From Synanceia verrucosa (Eukaryota; Chordata; Actinopteri; Perciformes; Synanceiidae), in contig CM056562.1 in assembly GCA_029721515.1 (NCBI GenBank), positions 19,413,335 to 19,477,334 on the forward strand: a DNA stretch of 64,000 nucleotides, read 5' to 3'. The notes below the pieces were generated by a model. That model saw only the letters and a program-made list of their open reading frames with translations, did not search any database and was not told the DNA's origin. Made by a program: the position numbers and the translations under genes. How positions within the stretch are numbered: position 1 is the first letter of the stretch; each line of letters starts with the position of its first letter. Below are positions 23,560-35,101 of this stretch, in pieces.

Positions 23560-23790
23560 ACCTGCCCTTTAATGGTCAGTGGGAGTGACTTCCGTGCATG
23601 TACCGGGTGTCGGCGTCCCTTTAAACCACACACGGAGGCACTGTTTCGGGTGTGCGTGACTGTGCGCCACTGAACCCGCTTCCGCACGTACGCCATTGGC
23701 CGCCACCGCGGTGTGGGCGGGACACGACGCTCTGACTCACCTGTGAGTCACCGCACGACACGTCTGTCACACATTGTCTGCTGCTACGTT
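23560..23790. promoter_or_regulatory. GC/CpG-rich regulatory-like patch
   Basis: CpG density rises sharply here. It holds a reversed CCAAT box (CCATTGGCCGCC), a GC box (GTGTGGGCGGGAC) and an AP-1-like TGACTCAC. This looks like a promoter or enhancer, but no gene next to it could be identified. Confidence 0.35.
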
Positions 23791-25224
23791 CAAGTACCAT
23801 GGGAATGACTGAGTACTTCACAATCGTGTCATATATCGCTCCGGGGAGGAAAATAATTCAGATTGACTCAAGTTTACGTAGCAGGAGCAATCTATATCTA
23901 CATACTATGCTGCATATTAATTTAAAATTGATTTAACCCACTATTTTACGCTAGGTTAATATTTCAACACGTTCGCCTTTGTAGCTAATTTAAAGTTTGG
24001 TTATAGCCTACTATTAAAAAGCTAAACAGTAATAATTAACAAGGAAAACAGTGATATAATCCTGTCATCTAAAATGAACCGAATTTCACAAGGTATTGAT
24101 TAACTACCTACAGATAGAGTAGATAGTTCGTGTGTCCCACGATACTTGAATGCAGCACCAGACTGGCTGCTCTTACATGACTTCGCATTGGACGCGAACT
24201 GTGACATTAGACTGAGCTTGTACCTGGGTACATCAGTGTTTTCTTGGTAAATTCAGAACAATATCTCTCAAAGAAGTTGGAGTGGGCCTTTTATTGTAAC
24301 AAAGAAAAAAATCTAGAAAGCCATTTCTTTCAAATTTATTTTTCTACTTTAGCACCGTGCTGGACGGATCTGTCATAGAGGGTGAGTGTCTCAAACTGCA
24401 CCTTGAACTCTGGTGTCTAGTGCTCTTGTTGTGACTGTAAGTTGTGTTTCTGTGCCTCTCTGTCTCGTCAAACGTGTCCAGAAGGTAGCACTTGCTCTGG
24501 TAAAGATGTGATGGTGAATCCTCAGTGACTCTTGTCTGTCATTTCACAAAAGGAAAAGCGCAGCGTAGAATTCCCGTTACGTACCAATGTATCGCCTGGC
24601 AGCCTGTGTACCGCCGAACTCCACTGAAGAAATAGTTGTTTAATGTGTCTTGCTTCATGCGCGAAGCCGGTACACGATAAAACAACGATCAGCTATATAT
24701 TTCGTACTTAACTAAAGCTGCTCTTTAAATCGGCATACAACTCACACACCAAATCTGACCTTTTGTCGTTTGATCTTAATTTAAGAAATCGTGCCCCCTC
24801 GTTTAGCACTGTAAGATACGGTGGGGCTGCCCTAAGGAACAGTGTGAATCAACTTTAAAAGTTGAAATTTCATGAGCATGTGTTATATTTGACACTTAAT
24901 TTATATGCCGAATTTCGTGAAGCCTTGTGAATCTTATATGTTATGCTGTATTTTCCCAAAGGCAAAACCAATACCCTGCAGGATAGTCCATTGAAGAGGT
25001 TTTCACATAAGTTGTCGGTGTCTGGATGAACCGGCAGTGTGCTCTGTAGTCTGCTGTTGTGCTGCTGCTGCTTGTGTTATATAACCAGGTTGTCTTAAAG
25101 CTCACACACACCAACACTGACTGACCGATCTGCATTCCTACTTGGGCCTGATCCACAGTGAGTGTAATAAGGCTGTGGCAGTGTGTGCGCTTTGATGTGT
25201 TGTTAAATTGAGCTGCTGTTAGTT

Positions 25225-25370
25225 TGTTTAATTATCCCCTAATTTATTATTTCTTTACCTTGTGTGCCGGTTTCTTTTCCTCATTTATTTTATGTTGTGC
25301 TAAGACAGTGCTGTAAAAGCAGAGTCAAATTCCTGTTCTGACCTGGCTAATAAAGCTGATTCTGATGTAG
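25225..25370 (+). repeat. LINE-type 3' tail
   Basis: It ends AGAGTCAAATTCCTGTTC, then GGCTAATAAAGCTGATTCTG, a common 3' end of fish non-LTR elements. Only the tail is seen. Confidence 0.6.
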
Positions 25371-26705
25371 GGTCATTAAATTCAGACTTGAAAGTTGTGA
25401 GAGTAGAATTATATTTTAAGTTATTGTTATTATTCTGTCATTATTATTGTCTTTAGTTAATTCACACGTGCAGCTGTGTAGTACAGTACAGTATGTGGTG
25501 CTGATAACTGATAAAAACTGTGTCTAGGCTATTAGAGTGTTTCCATTGTGGTTTAATAGTGGTGTCATACTTTATATACAGTGTGCTTGTAATATATTAA
25601 TACATACTTAAATTTCAATTTCATGTTACTTTTTAAGGAACGGTTCATGATCAAAGAGACAAAATCATCCAATATTTAACAAAGGAAGCAAAGATTAGAG
25701 GAAAGTCCCAAAAGTAAAGTTGTGTAGCAGAGCTGTGTTTTTTCTTCCACAGAACTGAATGAAAAGCACTGAATTAGCTTCCTCTCTGCCAGCTGCAGCA
25801 GTATGGTCACTCTGTCTTCTTTCATTGTCTAGAATGTTAAGTAACTTAAATCATGTTCTATTGTATAGATATTTTCTTCGTTTAAAGTGTGTTAACGTGG
25901 TACTGCATCGCTCAGTCACCCTGTCTGGTCCGTGTTTGCGTGGTCTGGCCAGAATGAGTCGGCTGCCTTCAAATGGCCACGGAGGCTGCCGGAACCTCAT
26001 CAAAGGGATTACACAAGCAACCGGGCTTCTAATTTAGCAGCTAATCCAGATTAAGGTGTCATGGTTTGTCCATGCTGCCAGCCTGGGGCTCAGACGCTGC
26101 AGCTTGTCTTGCAGACAGTATCAGCAGCCATCCAGCGCTTGCTGTCTGGACCGTGAACTCAGGTCAGAGAGTTTTTAAAATGGCATCATGAACAGAGCAA
26201 ATCTGACTGTCCATATTGTATATCCTGGTCAGTACAAACAGGTTCACCTCCTATCTCTGAGAAAATGTTCATAAATACAACTGTGATGGATTTTTAGGTA
26301 GAAGTCTGTTTTTATCAAATCTGGACTAATTTTGTGAGTTTGTTCTCACCAAACCAAATTAACAGAATTTAATACTCCAGAGTTCAAATAAACCTCCACA
26401 AATGAGCCTTAATAAGTACCTGAATGTCTCATAATCTGGTGTACCTGTGGCTGCAGACAGACGGTGCTGCAGCCAAGTGTCTGCTCAAAATGTCCTGTTC
26501 CAACTGTGAATGGCATCCACCCAATATCCACTGCATTCTTCACATGCAAATATGTTATAATAGCATTGTGTGTGTGTTTTTTTAAGAAAAGCAGTCAGTA
26601 TAAAGGGCAGGTGCCATATTTCCCTCCTGAGTTTGAATCTGTGCTTCTATTTTTTTTTTCTGACCTTTGCCTTTTAGTGCATTTGGCATTCAGTATGGAG
26701 AATCT

Positions 26706-26708
<3 letters not shown>

Positions 26709-26744
<36 letters not shown>
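26709..26744. repeat. (GA)n microsatellite
   Basis: Eighteen AG units followed by GGAG. The Glu-Arg frame over it is an artefact. Confidence 0.95.
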
Positions 26745-26748
<4 letters not shown>

Positions 26749-26799
26749 CGCTCTGTGAACTATAAATAGACAGTGGGAGAGTGGATGTGATGATAGCAT

Positions 26800-28307
26800 C
26801 ACCACACTGTAATCCCTCTCCACTGCACTAGCCCTAACAATGAACAGGTATCCCCTATAAGAAGGGTTATCTGCAGAACCTGACCCTCTGCTGAGGATCT
26901 CTGTGCGTAGATGCTGTGTTAAGCTTGTTAATATGGACCGGTGGGTAAAGGAGCAATGCTTCACTCCAGTCTCAACAGTCTAAATTCAAAATAATCTTTT
27001 TAAATGTGTCGTGCACAGGGGAGGCTTTACTGGTCAGCCCAGCAGACCAGTCAGCCATTTGTTGAATGTCATGCTGGACCCTCACTGTGGCTCCCATTAG
27101 CTCTCCCTCAGCAACAAAATATTGACTGTCCCATCAGTTCCTGCCTCCAGATATACTGCTAATTGCAGTATTATACATTAACTCTTTGAGTGCCAAAGAT
27201 GTGTACGTACGTCCTTTAAAATCCAACGCTTGAGTGCCATAAACGTTTTTCAGCAGCAGGGACGAAAGAGCACTCTCACAGCCTGTGAGTAATATTGGGG
27301 CTTCTGGGATTTGTAGTCGGGACATAAAGAGACTGTATACGCCACAGAGATCAAAGCAGGAAGAGGAGACGGTCGAGATTAGAGAGCAAAACAAAAGAAT
27401 CTGGACAAAAAGTGGTGATTTTGGTGAAAGTGTCCTCTACTCTACCTCTGATGAAACAAGAATGGAACAAGGTGAAAACAAATATTTTTTTCATGATTAA
27501 ATAGAAAGTCCCTTCTTTCAGTACAAAATATGCTGTACATCATGAAAGATGACTCAAAATGGCCAAAAACCCTGGCACAAGGCACTTTTGTTTTTAAAAA
27601 AAGGGCTGGCTCTAATAAGTTAAAAGGGATCAGTTCAGTTGGTCTTGGAAAGCCTGTTTTTGCAGTGATAGTGTGGAATTGACCATTCATTACTGTTGGT
27701 CATACACCTTATATCTAAAAAAAGTAATGCAGTGTAATTTGTGTCTATCCCCCCCCACAAAAAGAAATCATTTGTACATAATCTCAAAGAAAAGGTGTGA
27801 GTCAGGAATCAAAACGTTGATTAATTTGTCACGTGCCCTAACATGTTTGACCTGCACCACTTCTTGTGTTATTTTAACCTGAACCAAACTAAGTAGTTTC
27901 TTGTCAAGATGGAAGTTTATTTTGAAAAGAAACTAACACGCGTCACATGTTGCTGGACATACGTTGGGAAAAAAAAAAACGAAAAATGAGGAATAATTTA
28001 TCGTAAGATCTCTTACGAACCACGGTATGAGGATATTATACATGTTTTGTTTGCAAGCAGGTAAAAAAAAATGCAGGTTTGTGGAACAAAAGAAGAGGAA
28101 GCCATTGGTCGATATTTAGCAAGATCGACAGGAACATTTGCATCTCGTTAGTGGTGTCACTTATCAATCTACCCTCATAATAAGTTGACGTGGTGTCTTT
28201 GTGTGGTAGCTCTGTGTTCTCTGTTTTTACTTTCAGCACTGTTCACCATCACCCTTCAGGCAATGACTCCTTTTCATTACACACACAAGCAGCACCTTTT
28301 CTTTCAC

Positions 28308-28342
<35 letters not shown>

Positions 28343-31300
28343 CATCCAACTTTACTTAAAAGATCAACTGTGAAGCATTATGAGGAAAAAAAACGCAGGG
28401 CAACACAACATTTTCACACATAAATATTTAGATCTCTAGATAGTGCTATGTAAAGCTATAGTGTATAACCTGTATTCAAATCTACCTATTTTAGATTACT
28501 TAACATGAAGCATGGAAGTTAATTTTTGGCTTTGGAAAATATCCAACTCAAGGTCCACATATTACCTTTTTCCAGAGGGTTCAGTCATCAGCTGATGGAA
28601 TTGGCTCAGTTGTAAGATGATCAACAGTCAGTTTTATCCATGTCATATTCCCAAAAAATACAGTGGTATAATTGAAAGGCCTGGGAAAAGCTAGTAAGTG
28701 GGCCTTGAGTTGGTATTGTTTAATATCATGTTTTTTTAAACAATATACTCATTACATATTTAATAACAGCTCAAAAGCTTTTTTATTTTTAAAAAATGTA
28801 AATATATGTTGATATATTTTTTAATTTTTTTAAATGTTTTTTTAATCATTAAAATAATAATTTTCACAGATTTTTTCCAACAAGCAACAGCATTAGAAGT
28901 GCTTGAAAATGTGAAAGGAACCTTTTAGCTACTAGAGGCTTCATAATACAGTTAATGATTCATTACAACATTAGACATGTTGTTTTCTGCAGTTCTCACA
29001 GCATGTTTATGATGTGCATCACAATGCACTTAGTATCTAATGACTGAGGGAGCACTGCGCTACATTGAAGGATCCAGAGGAAACTAAGTATAGATCTGGG
29101 GCACATATAATGTACATGCAGCACACACACACACACCAACAGAGGTATCGAATGTCAGAAGAGCAGGTTTGCAGAGCAGGCCACTTAACGAGATCCAAAA
29201 GAACAAAGTGTTAATAATATATAAGCCTGCATTCAGGGAGAAGATAGCTAACTATATGGATAGATAGACAGATAGATGTTTCCTCCCTCAGCACTGTGAC
29301 TCATTGCTCCACTACCTGTATAGTATAGTCGCCCACATTAAACCACGTCCTCTGTAGGAATACCCCCTCCCACTCACTCTTCCTCTCCTCATCATGTGAC
29401 ACGCTGCTCAAAACATCATGTTGTAGACTCTTCTGGTTCAAGTGTCCTGTATGTAATATTTTTTTTGAGAAGGAGAAGTCTAAATTATCTTTTGAATACA
29501 CAGCAATCAAAAAGAGTTTTATTGCCAAGTGAGCTGGCACACACAAGGCATTTGACTTGGTGTCAAAAGTTTCTGATACTCATATAAAATACAAAAGAAT
29601 AAGTATAAAACATGTATAAAAAATATTTTTTTACAACAGTGTACAATTTGTTATAGTAATTGCAGATTTCACTTATGTATTTATTCTAAAGTGAGGTTAT
29701 AATATTGCACACGGGTATTGAAATTTGCACATGGCACTCGCAGTTCAGTCACAGGAATCGGACCTTTGGGTGTGAACCCGCCCTCAGACACAGCAATGTT
29801 TTGACCAAATGCAGTGTCTCTCTGCAAAGGATTAAGTTCATCATGCTGATCACAGTTAAGCAAACTTTTGCTAATTGTCAGTAAAGTACAGCTGAGGTGA
29901 GTGATTTTGTTGTACTGACACCTCTTATATCTGCAGAACAGGCTGTGCTCAAATGTCTTTAGGACATGGTGTTGCTCATTCAAGTCCTTTCTGCAGAGGT
30001 GTGTACCATGTAATTATCTCTAATGTTGACTGAGATATTCAAAGTGTGCCTGGTTAAAAAGTAGATACTGGCAGTGTTTACTAAGATGGTGTTTATATGT
30101 AAAAGTGTGGACAATATAATGGATATTCAGGACAGTCTCTAGGGAATTTCCGAGTGCAGTGTGCTGTCACTAACTTATTATTGCATCAGGGAGTGTAGTG
30201 GGAACACTGAGTGTCAACAGGCCATCCCTGATATTGGGATATTTGGCTTGCATCTGCTGTATGATTATGGCCTAATGATTTTATATATATTGTGTGTATT
30301 GATATATACAGAGCTGCTGTGTCAGCTTGGCAGTCATTCAAGTGGCTGATATCTGTGTCAGTGGTACAGAGTAGCATTTGGGGAGATTACTGTTTTGGTC
30401 TCTGACTGAATGATGATGTGTGTGACACCATAATTTAGGTTTTGTGTGTGGAAGTACGTTGTGCGCTCAGGGCGACACATTGACACAGCTGGTCATATTT
30501 TTACTGGATTTTACCACATCTATGCTTTTTTCTACTTTAGGTTTTTAGGCCTCTAATTTATATTATATAAACTCACTCATTGGTTGACCTGTTAAACTAC
30601 TGACAGGTAAGTACTGCCAGTTTGATTCCATGTTGTTAAACTTTGTATTTGAATCCTTATTATTTACTTTTGGAAGGTTAAAATATAAACAGTAGTGGAA
30701 TGTAACTTTAAGTACATTTACTCGAATGTTGTACCTAAATTCAATTTAGAGGTACATCTTAGAGGTTTATTAGAATAACAGAGCGCTTGCCCACCAAGGA
30801 TTAATATGAACACCAGATCATGGCAGGGGAAAAATAACAAAACTATCTATACCTAAAGGGAATAAGGCTGGAACTAAGGATGCTGGCTATGGAGGAAATG
30901 TCTAATAAGGAGTGTCTGACAAGGGAAGGAAACATGTCTAAGGAGGAAAGGACAGGGTAAACTAACAGTAACAACAAAAGATCACTGTCACTAGGGAGGC
31001 AAAACCACAGTTGAGCAGGAGGCAAAAATACTTAACAGGGTGAAGCGTGGACACGAGACAACAGATCACAGGTCAGACTGGTACAACGGACAAGACGAAC
31101 TGGCACAAGACAGAGGGGAATGGGACTATTTGAACACTAGGAAGGGTGCTAAATCCACCTTTAGCAGCTGCAGTAACAAAGTGACACATCAATGCTTCAG
31201 TCATAATCCTGTAATGAATGAAATTCTGCATAGTTAATATTTTTACTTTTGGTACTTTAAGTCTATTGTGATGCAACACTGAATATATTCCTCATTGTAC

Positions 31301-33210
31301 AACCATCACCGCTAAAATCTTATCATCGACTGATTGCCATTTGCGCTACAGTCTTATTGTCATTTGCACTACGCATTGTGTGTTTCTACCTTGCGTTTTT
31401 CTACTGTATTTATTTCACACTTTTCTACTAACATACTGTGTTTATTATGTTTTAATGTTATATGTTATTTCACGGAGTACTATCGCAATCTTGTTGTATT
31501 GTTGTCTGCAGCAGTATAATGACAATACAAGTCTTGATTCGCAATATATATAGTCATCAAAACTTGCAGATTGGTCTGTGCAAGCTGCGGATAAAAATCT
31601 GAATCTATAAGAAACACTGTGCATAGCTGAGGCCAGTTCTCATGACTCTGGGCTGGATCATTCTGTAGCGGATCTTTCTGTTCAATTATTAATGTAGACG
31701 ACACCCAACACATCTCTCTGCTGTATAAGGAGCAGGAGTGTGTGGTCAGTTGGTTGTGTTTATTCTGGCCTGTATTGTCTGTTTAGGTTCTCAGTCATCC
31801 AGGTCGAGGTAAATTGACCTCTCATCATCCAAGAGGCTTCTTCAGTTCTGATTGATAGAGAGTCCAGATACTTATGATCCTGTTGGAGTAGAAAACAAAC
31901 AAACAGAACCTACTGTCATGAAATGTGCAACCCTGTTTACATAAAGCTTATATAGTGATCTGGCACATCTTTTTTACCGGTCATGGCAGAGCACTGGCAA
32001 TATCGTGAGGTCCGCGAGCTGCTCTGCATCCGTGGAGAAGAAGAGGGAGGAAAAAAACAGATAGCAGCTCTCACAGTGGGAGGTCAGACCTGAGACTGCT
32101 GACAATGTGAACGCACCCTAATGCCGAACCAAGGAGGGTCGACCCAGGTTAGAAGTGGATCAGTGTTTGAGAAACACGTTTAGACAAGATTGGGCCAAAT
32201 GAGTTTGAACTGGATTTAGTTCAGGTCCTTTTTTCCCCTTAATGTTCCAGATTCAAGCAGAAGCGGCTCACATTGTCAGCCTTTCCACCAGAAAATCTCG
32301 CTCCATTTCACTTTCCCTCTATTTGTTTGTTGGAGCTGTTTCGGGGCTGAAAAAGCTTGGAAGCAAAGTATTTTTCTCACAGGTTTGTTTTGGCTCAAAA
32401 GTCACAAGATAAACTAAATATTTATTAGTATGGTTTTTTTTTGCTGCACAGTTTTTGCCTTCTTTCCCTCTGATTTCATAAAGAAGAATTTTATGTTATT
32501 GCACAATAGCTGCTCCATTTCAGTCCCTCTGCTTCGGTGGTCACCTTAAACCAGCTGCTGTGGCTCTCTGTGCTCATGTTAAACAAAAAAAACAAATACA
32601 GAATCAATAGCAGTGTAGCAGTGACTTTTAGAAATATTTGTACAGGATGTGCAGATCATCACATATATTTATTGCACTATGTTATGGCCAAAACTCACAG
32701 ACTGTTGCTGTCTTGTTGTTTATAGTTTATATGATGATGATGATGGCGGTGATGGTGATGCACAGAAACATGAGCAGGATGTTGCATTTCTTTTAGTTTG
32801 CTCAGTTTTTGCCTGTTACAGCTGAGCTGACATCCACTGAGGAATAATACACCACATGGCTGAAAGCTCTGGAAAGACCCAGTAAGTGGACTTTGAGCTG
32901 CCTGTATCAGCCCCCACACGTGGAACTTCAGTCATATAACAGGTGTTTTTAGGGGATCTCTTGTTCAGTTGTTAATGTCCTCCTAGATCTTTCAGCCCTC
33001 CACAGACTCCCAGCCGATGCTGTAACAGGTTTTAATTTGGTCTTACCTGCATTATCATCATATCTCAAAACAGCAAAGATTGTATTGTCTGTGTGATTGT
33101 GGGTACAGTGGGGAAAAAAAACAAATAATTCAGTGTGCAGTTGCTGTTAAACTACAGTGGCACATTGCTAAATAAAGCACTGATTGTCAGAACAGTTCCC
33201 TTTTTCATCA
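26800..33210. other. repeat-rich intergenic, no gene recognised
   Basis: No protein or RNA gene was recognised. It contains a (GT)n run at 28311-28341, a reversed LINE tail near 29505-29570 (TTTTATTGCCAAGTGAG, then GGCATTTGACTTGGTGTC), another LINE tail at about 31260-31545 ending GACAATACAAGTCTTGATTC, and a GGTTCTCAGTCATCCAGGTC repeat at about 31784. Confidence 0.5.
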
Positions 33211-33225
33211 CAGTGGAGTTTGCTA

Positions 33226-33987
33226 ACCTGACTCTCGCCAGCTGAATGTAGTTCCGCCTCGCTCCACACATCCATGTGGACTCTCACCCAATGGGAAGGA
33301 CTTCAAGGGAGCAAAAAATGACTGCACCAATCAGGATTGCCAGGCGGGATTTTCATAGATGTGACGTAGCGGACAAGCAACTGTTTGATTCAGACAACAA
33401 TGGCGGCTCGCAGCAAGGAATCCATCGCATATTCATTCTTTAAAAGATGAACAGACTACAGGTTTGAAGGCATTTATTGGTGGCAAGGATGTTTTCGCTC
33501 TTCTCCCAACCGGGATTGGCAAGAGCTTGATTTATCAAATAGCTCCACTGGTGGTTAAGGAAATAGGATGAGAGCAGGACCCCATTATTATTATCATCTC
33601 CCTGCTGATTGTTCTATTAGAGGATCAAATCTGAGAAGCTGAAAAACTATAACCTGACTCTCGCCAGATGAATGTCATTCCGCCTAGCTCCACAGACGAC
33701 ATTGATCATTTACTGACATTGCTGCGCTGTTTACTCTGCTGCTATAGCCAAGATGTCAGCTGTTCTGTTTTGTTTTTCCCTGCGTGGCTCTCGCCAGCGT
33801 CACGGGTTGGTTTCGATGTGAGTGGTTGAAATACACGTCATTAAAGATGATGGATAAGTGGTTTATCCAATCACATGCAAGGATTTTTGATAAGGTCCCA
33901 CCTTATGAAATACATCTTCAATGGAGCACACCCAGATGAATGTGTGGAGCTAGGTAGAACTACATTCAGCTGGCGAGAGTCAAGTTA
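33226..33987. mobile_element. TIR element carrying a broken RecQ-like helicase fragment
   Basis: The left end TAACCTGACTCTCGCCAGCT is matched by the inverted right end AGCTGGCGAGAGTCAAGTTA (one mismatch over 20), with further subterminal similarity. A 9 bp direct repeat GGAGTTTGC flanks it exactly (33217-33225 and 33988-33996). Inside, from about 33448 plus strand, runs a fragment with DVFALLPTGIGKSLIYQIAP, a RecQ/DEAD-type motif I (Walker A GIGKS). Its continuation is broken by two stops, and an upstream ATG (MAARSKES, at 33401) sits in another frame. A second left terminus lies internally at 33650, so the copy is composite. The superfamily is unsettled. Confidence 0.75.
33448..33640 (+). 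pseudogene. RecQ-like DNA helicase fragment (transposon-borne)
   Basis: About 64 codons read as the start of an SF2 RecQ-type helicase core. A motif 0-like DEQTTGLKAFIGGKDV is followed by motif I LLPTGIGKS, then a stop, then an Ia-like IIIIISLLIVLLEDQI and a second stop. The reading frame differs from that of the upstream ATG by one base. It is far too short to be a helicase and clearly decayed. It belongs to the surrounding inverted-repeat element and is not a host recq gene. Confidence 0.7.
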
Positions 33988-33999
33988 GGAGTTTGCAGG

Positions 34000-35067
34000 T
34001 CTGAACTGCACATTTCATCTTGTGGATTTCTTCAGGGTCTTCAAAGTCTGCAAGGACCCCGGGCCCCGTCTGGCTCACTGAGGGCGTGAAGGCTCCAGAT
34101 TCATTAAGTAGCAATTAGTTTATGATAAATTAATTAACAGCAGATATGTTTAATACTGTATGCACTGCTCATTTCCCTGATTTCCCAGTGACTTTAATTT
34201 TGACAGAATGTGCTGTTGATTATGTCATACTGGGATAGCAACCATAATGATTGTTTTCAATATTTATTAATCTGTTGATTATTTTATTAACTAATTTCAG
34301 GATATTCAAATCACAATGTTTTCATGGATCAGTAAATGAACCACAAAATATTTACAGCAAAAAAGAAAAAAACTCATTAATAGCTGGTGAGTAATTTAAT
34401 AGTTGACAAGTAATTGATTAAACAATAATAATTGTGGTATTGTTGCAGTTTTTTTTTTTTTTTTGTTCATGTGTCAATTTACAGCTTTAACCACGTGTTT
34501 AAAACTGCCATTGTAATTTGGGAGAAGAAAACTTTTCAATCAAAATGTAAAATGAGGATGTGGTTTAGTTGTATGGGAACGTGATTTTGCAGGAGACGGG
34601 GTTGAGGAGTTGGCAGACTTCATCACAGAATAACTCCTGGAATGTACTGACCATTGCACACTGACGATATATAACCGAGGATCTCAGGCGGGAGTTTAAG
34701 TGCACAAACATAGGCATGCAGCTTTCTCTGAGCTGTGGTTTTTGCCTCAGGCTACTTGATAGAATTTTAAAAATAACAATGGAGCTCTGTTTTGATGCTC
34801 GGTTTGCATTTTTCTTTACTCATTTCTGTGCACCGCAAACACAAACGGTGCATTTGCTCTCTGCTTTGTGTCCACTTCTTTTTTGGGACACATCTGTTTT
34901 TTTTCTCCCCCAAATATGAGTGTGGACAAAGGGCTGGGTGTCTGGAGGAAGGGGATGATGGGTGGTGGGTGGGGGACTGGAGGAAGGGATGATGGGTGGG
35001 AGTCTGCAGGGGACGGCTGGCTGGCTGTGTTTATGGATGTGAGTTTTTGGGGGGCAAAGGTGGGGGG

Positions 35068-35101
<34 letters not shown>

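Noticed and set aside
24353..24381. 29 nt exon with CTACTTTAG acceptor and GG|GTGAGT donor
   Set aside because: No coding frame or partner exon could be identified; too short to support alone.
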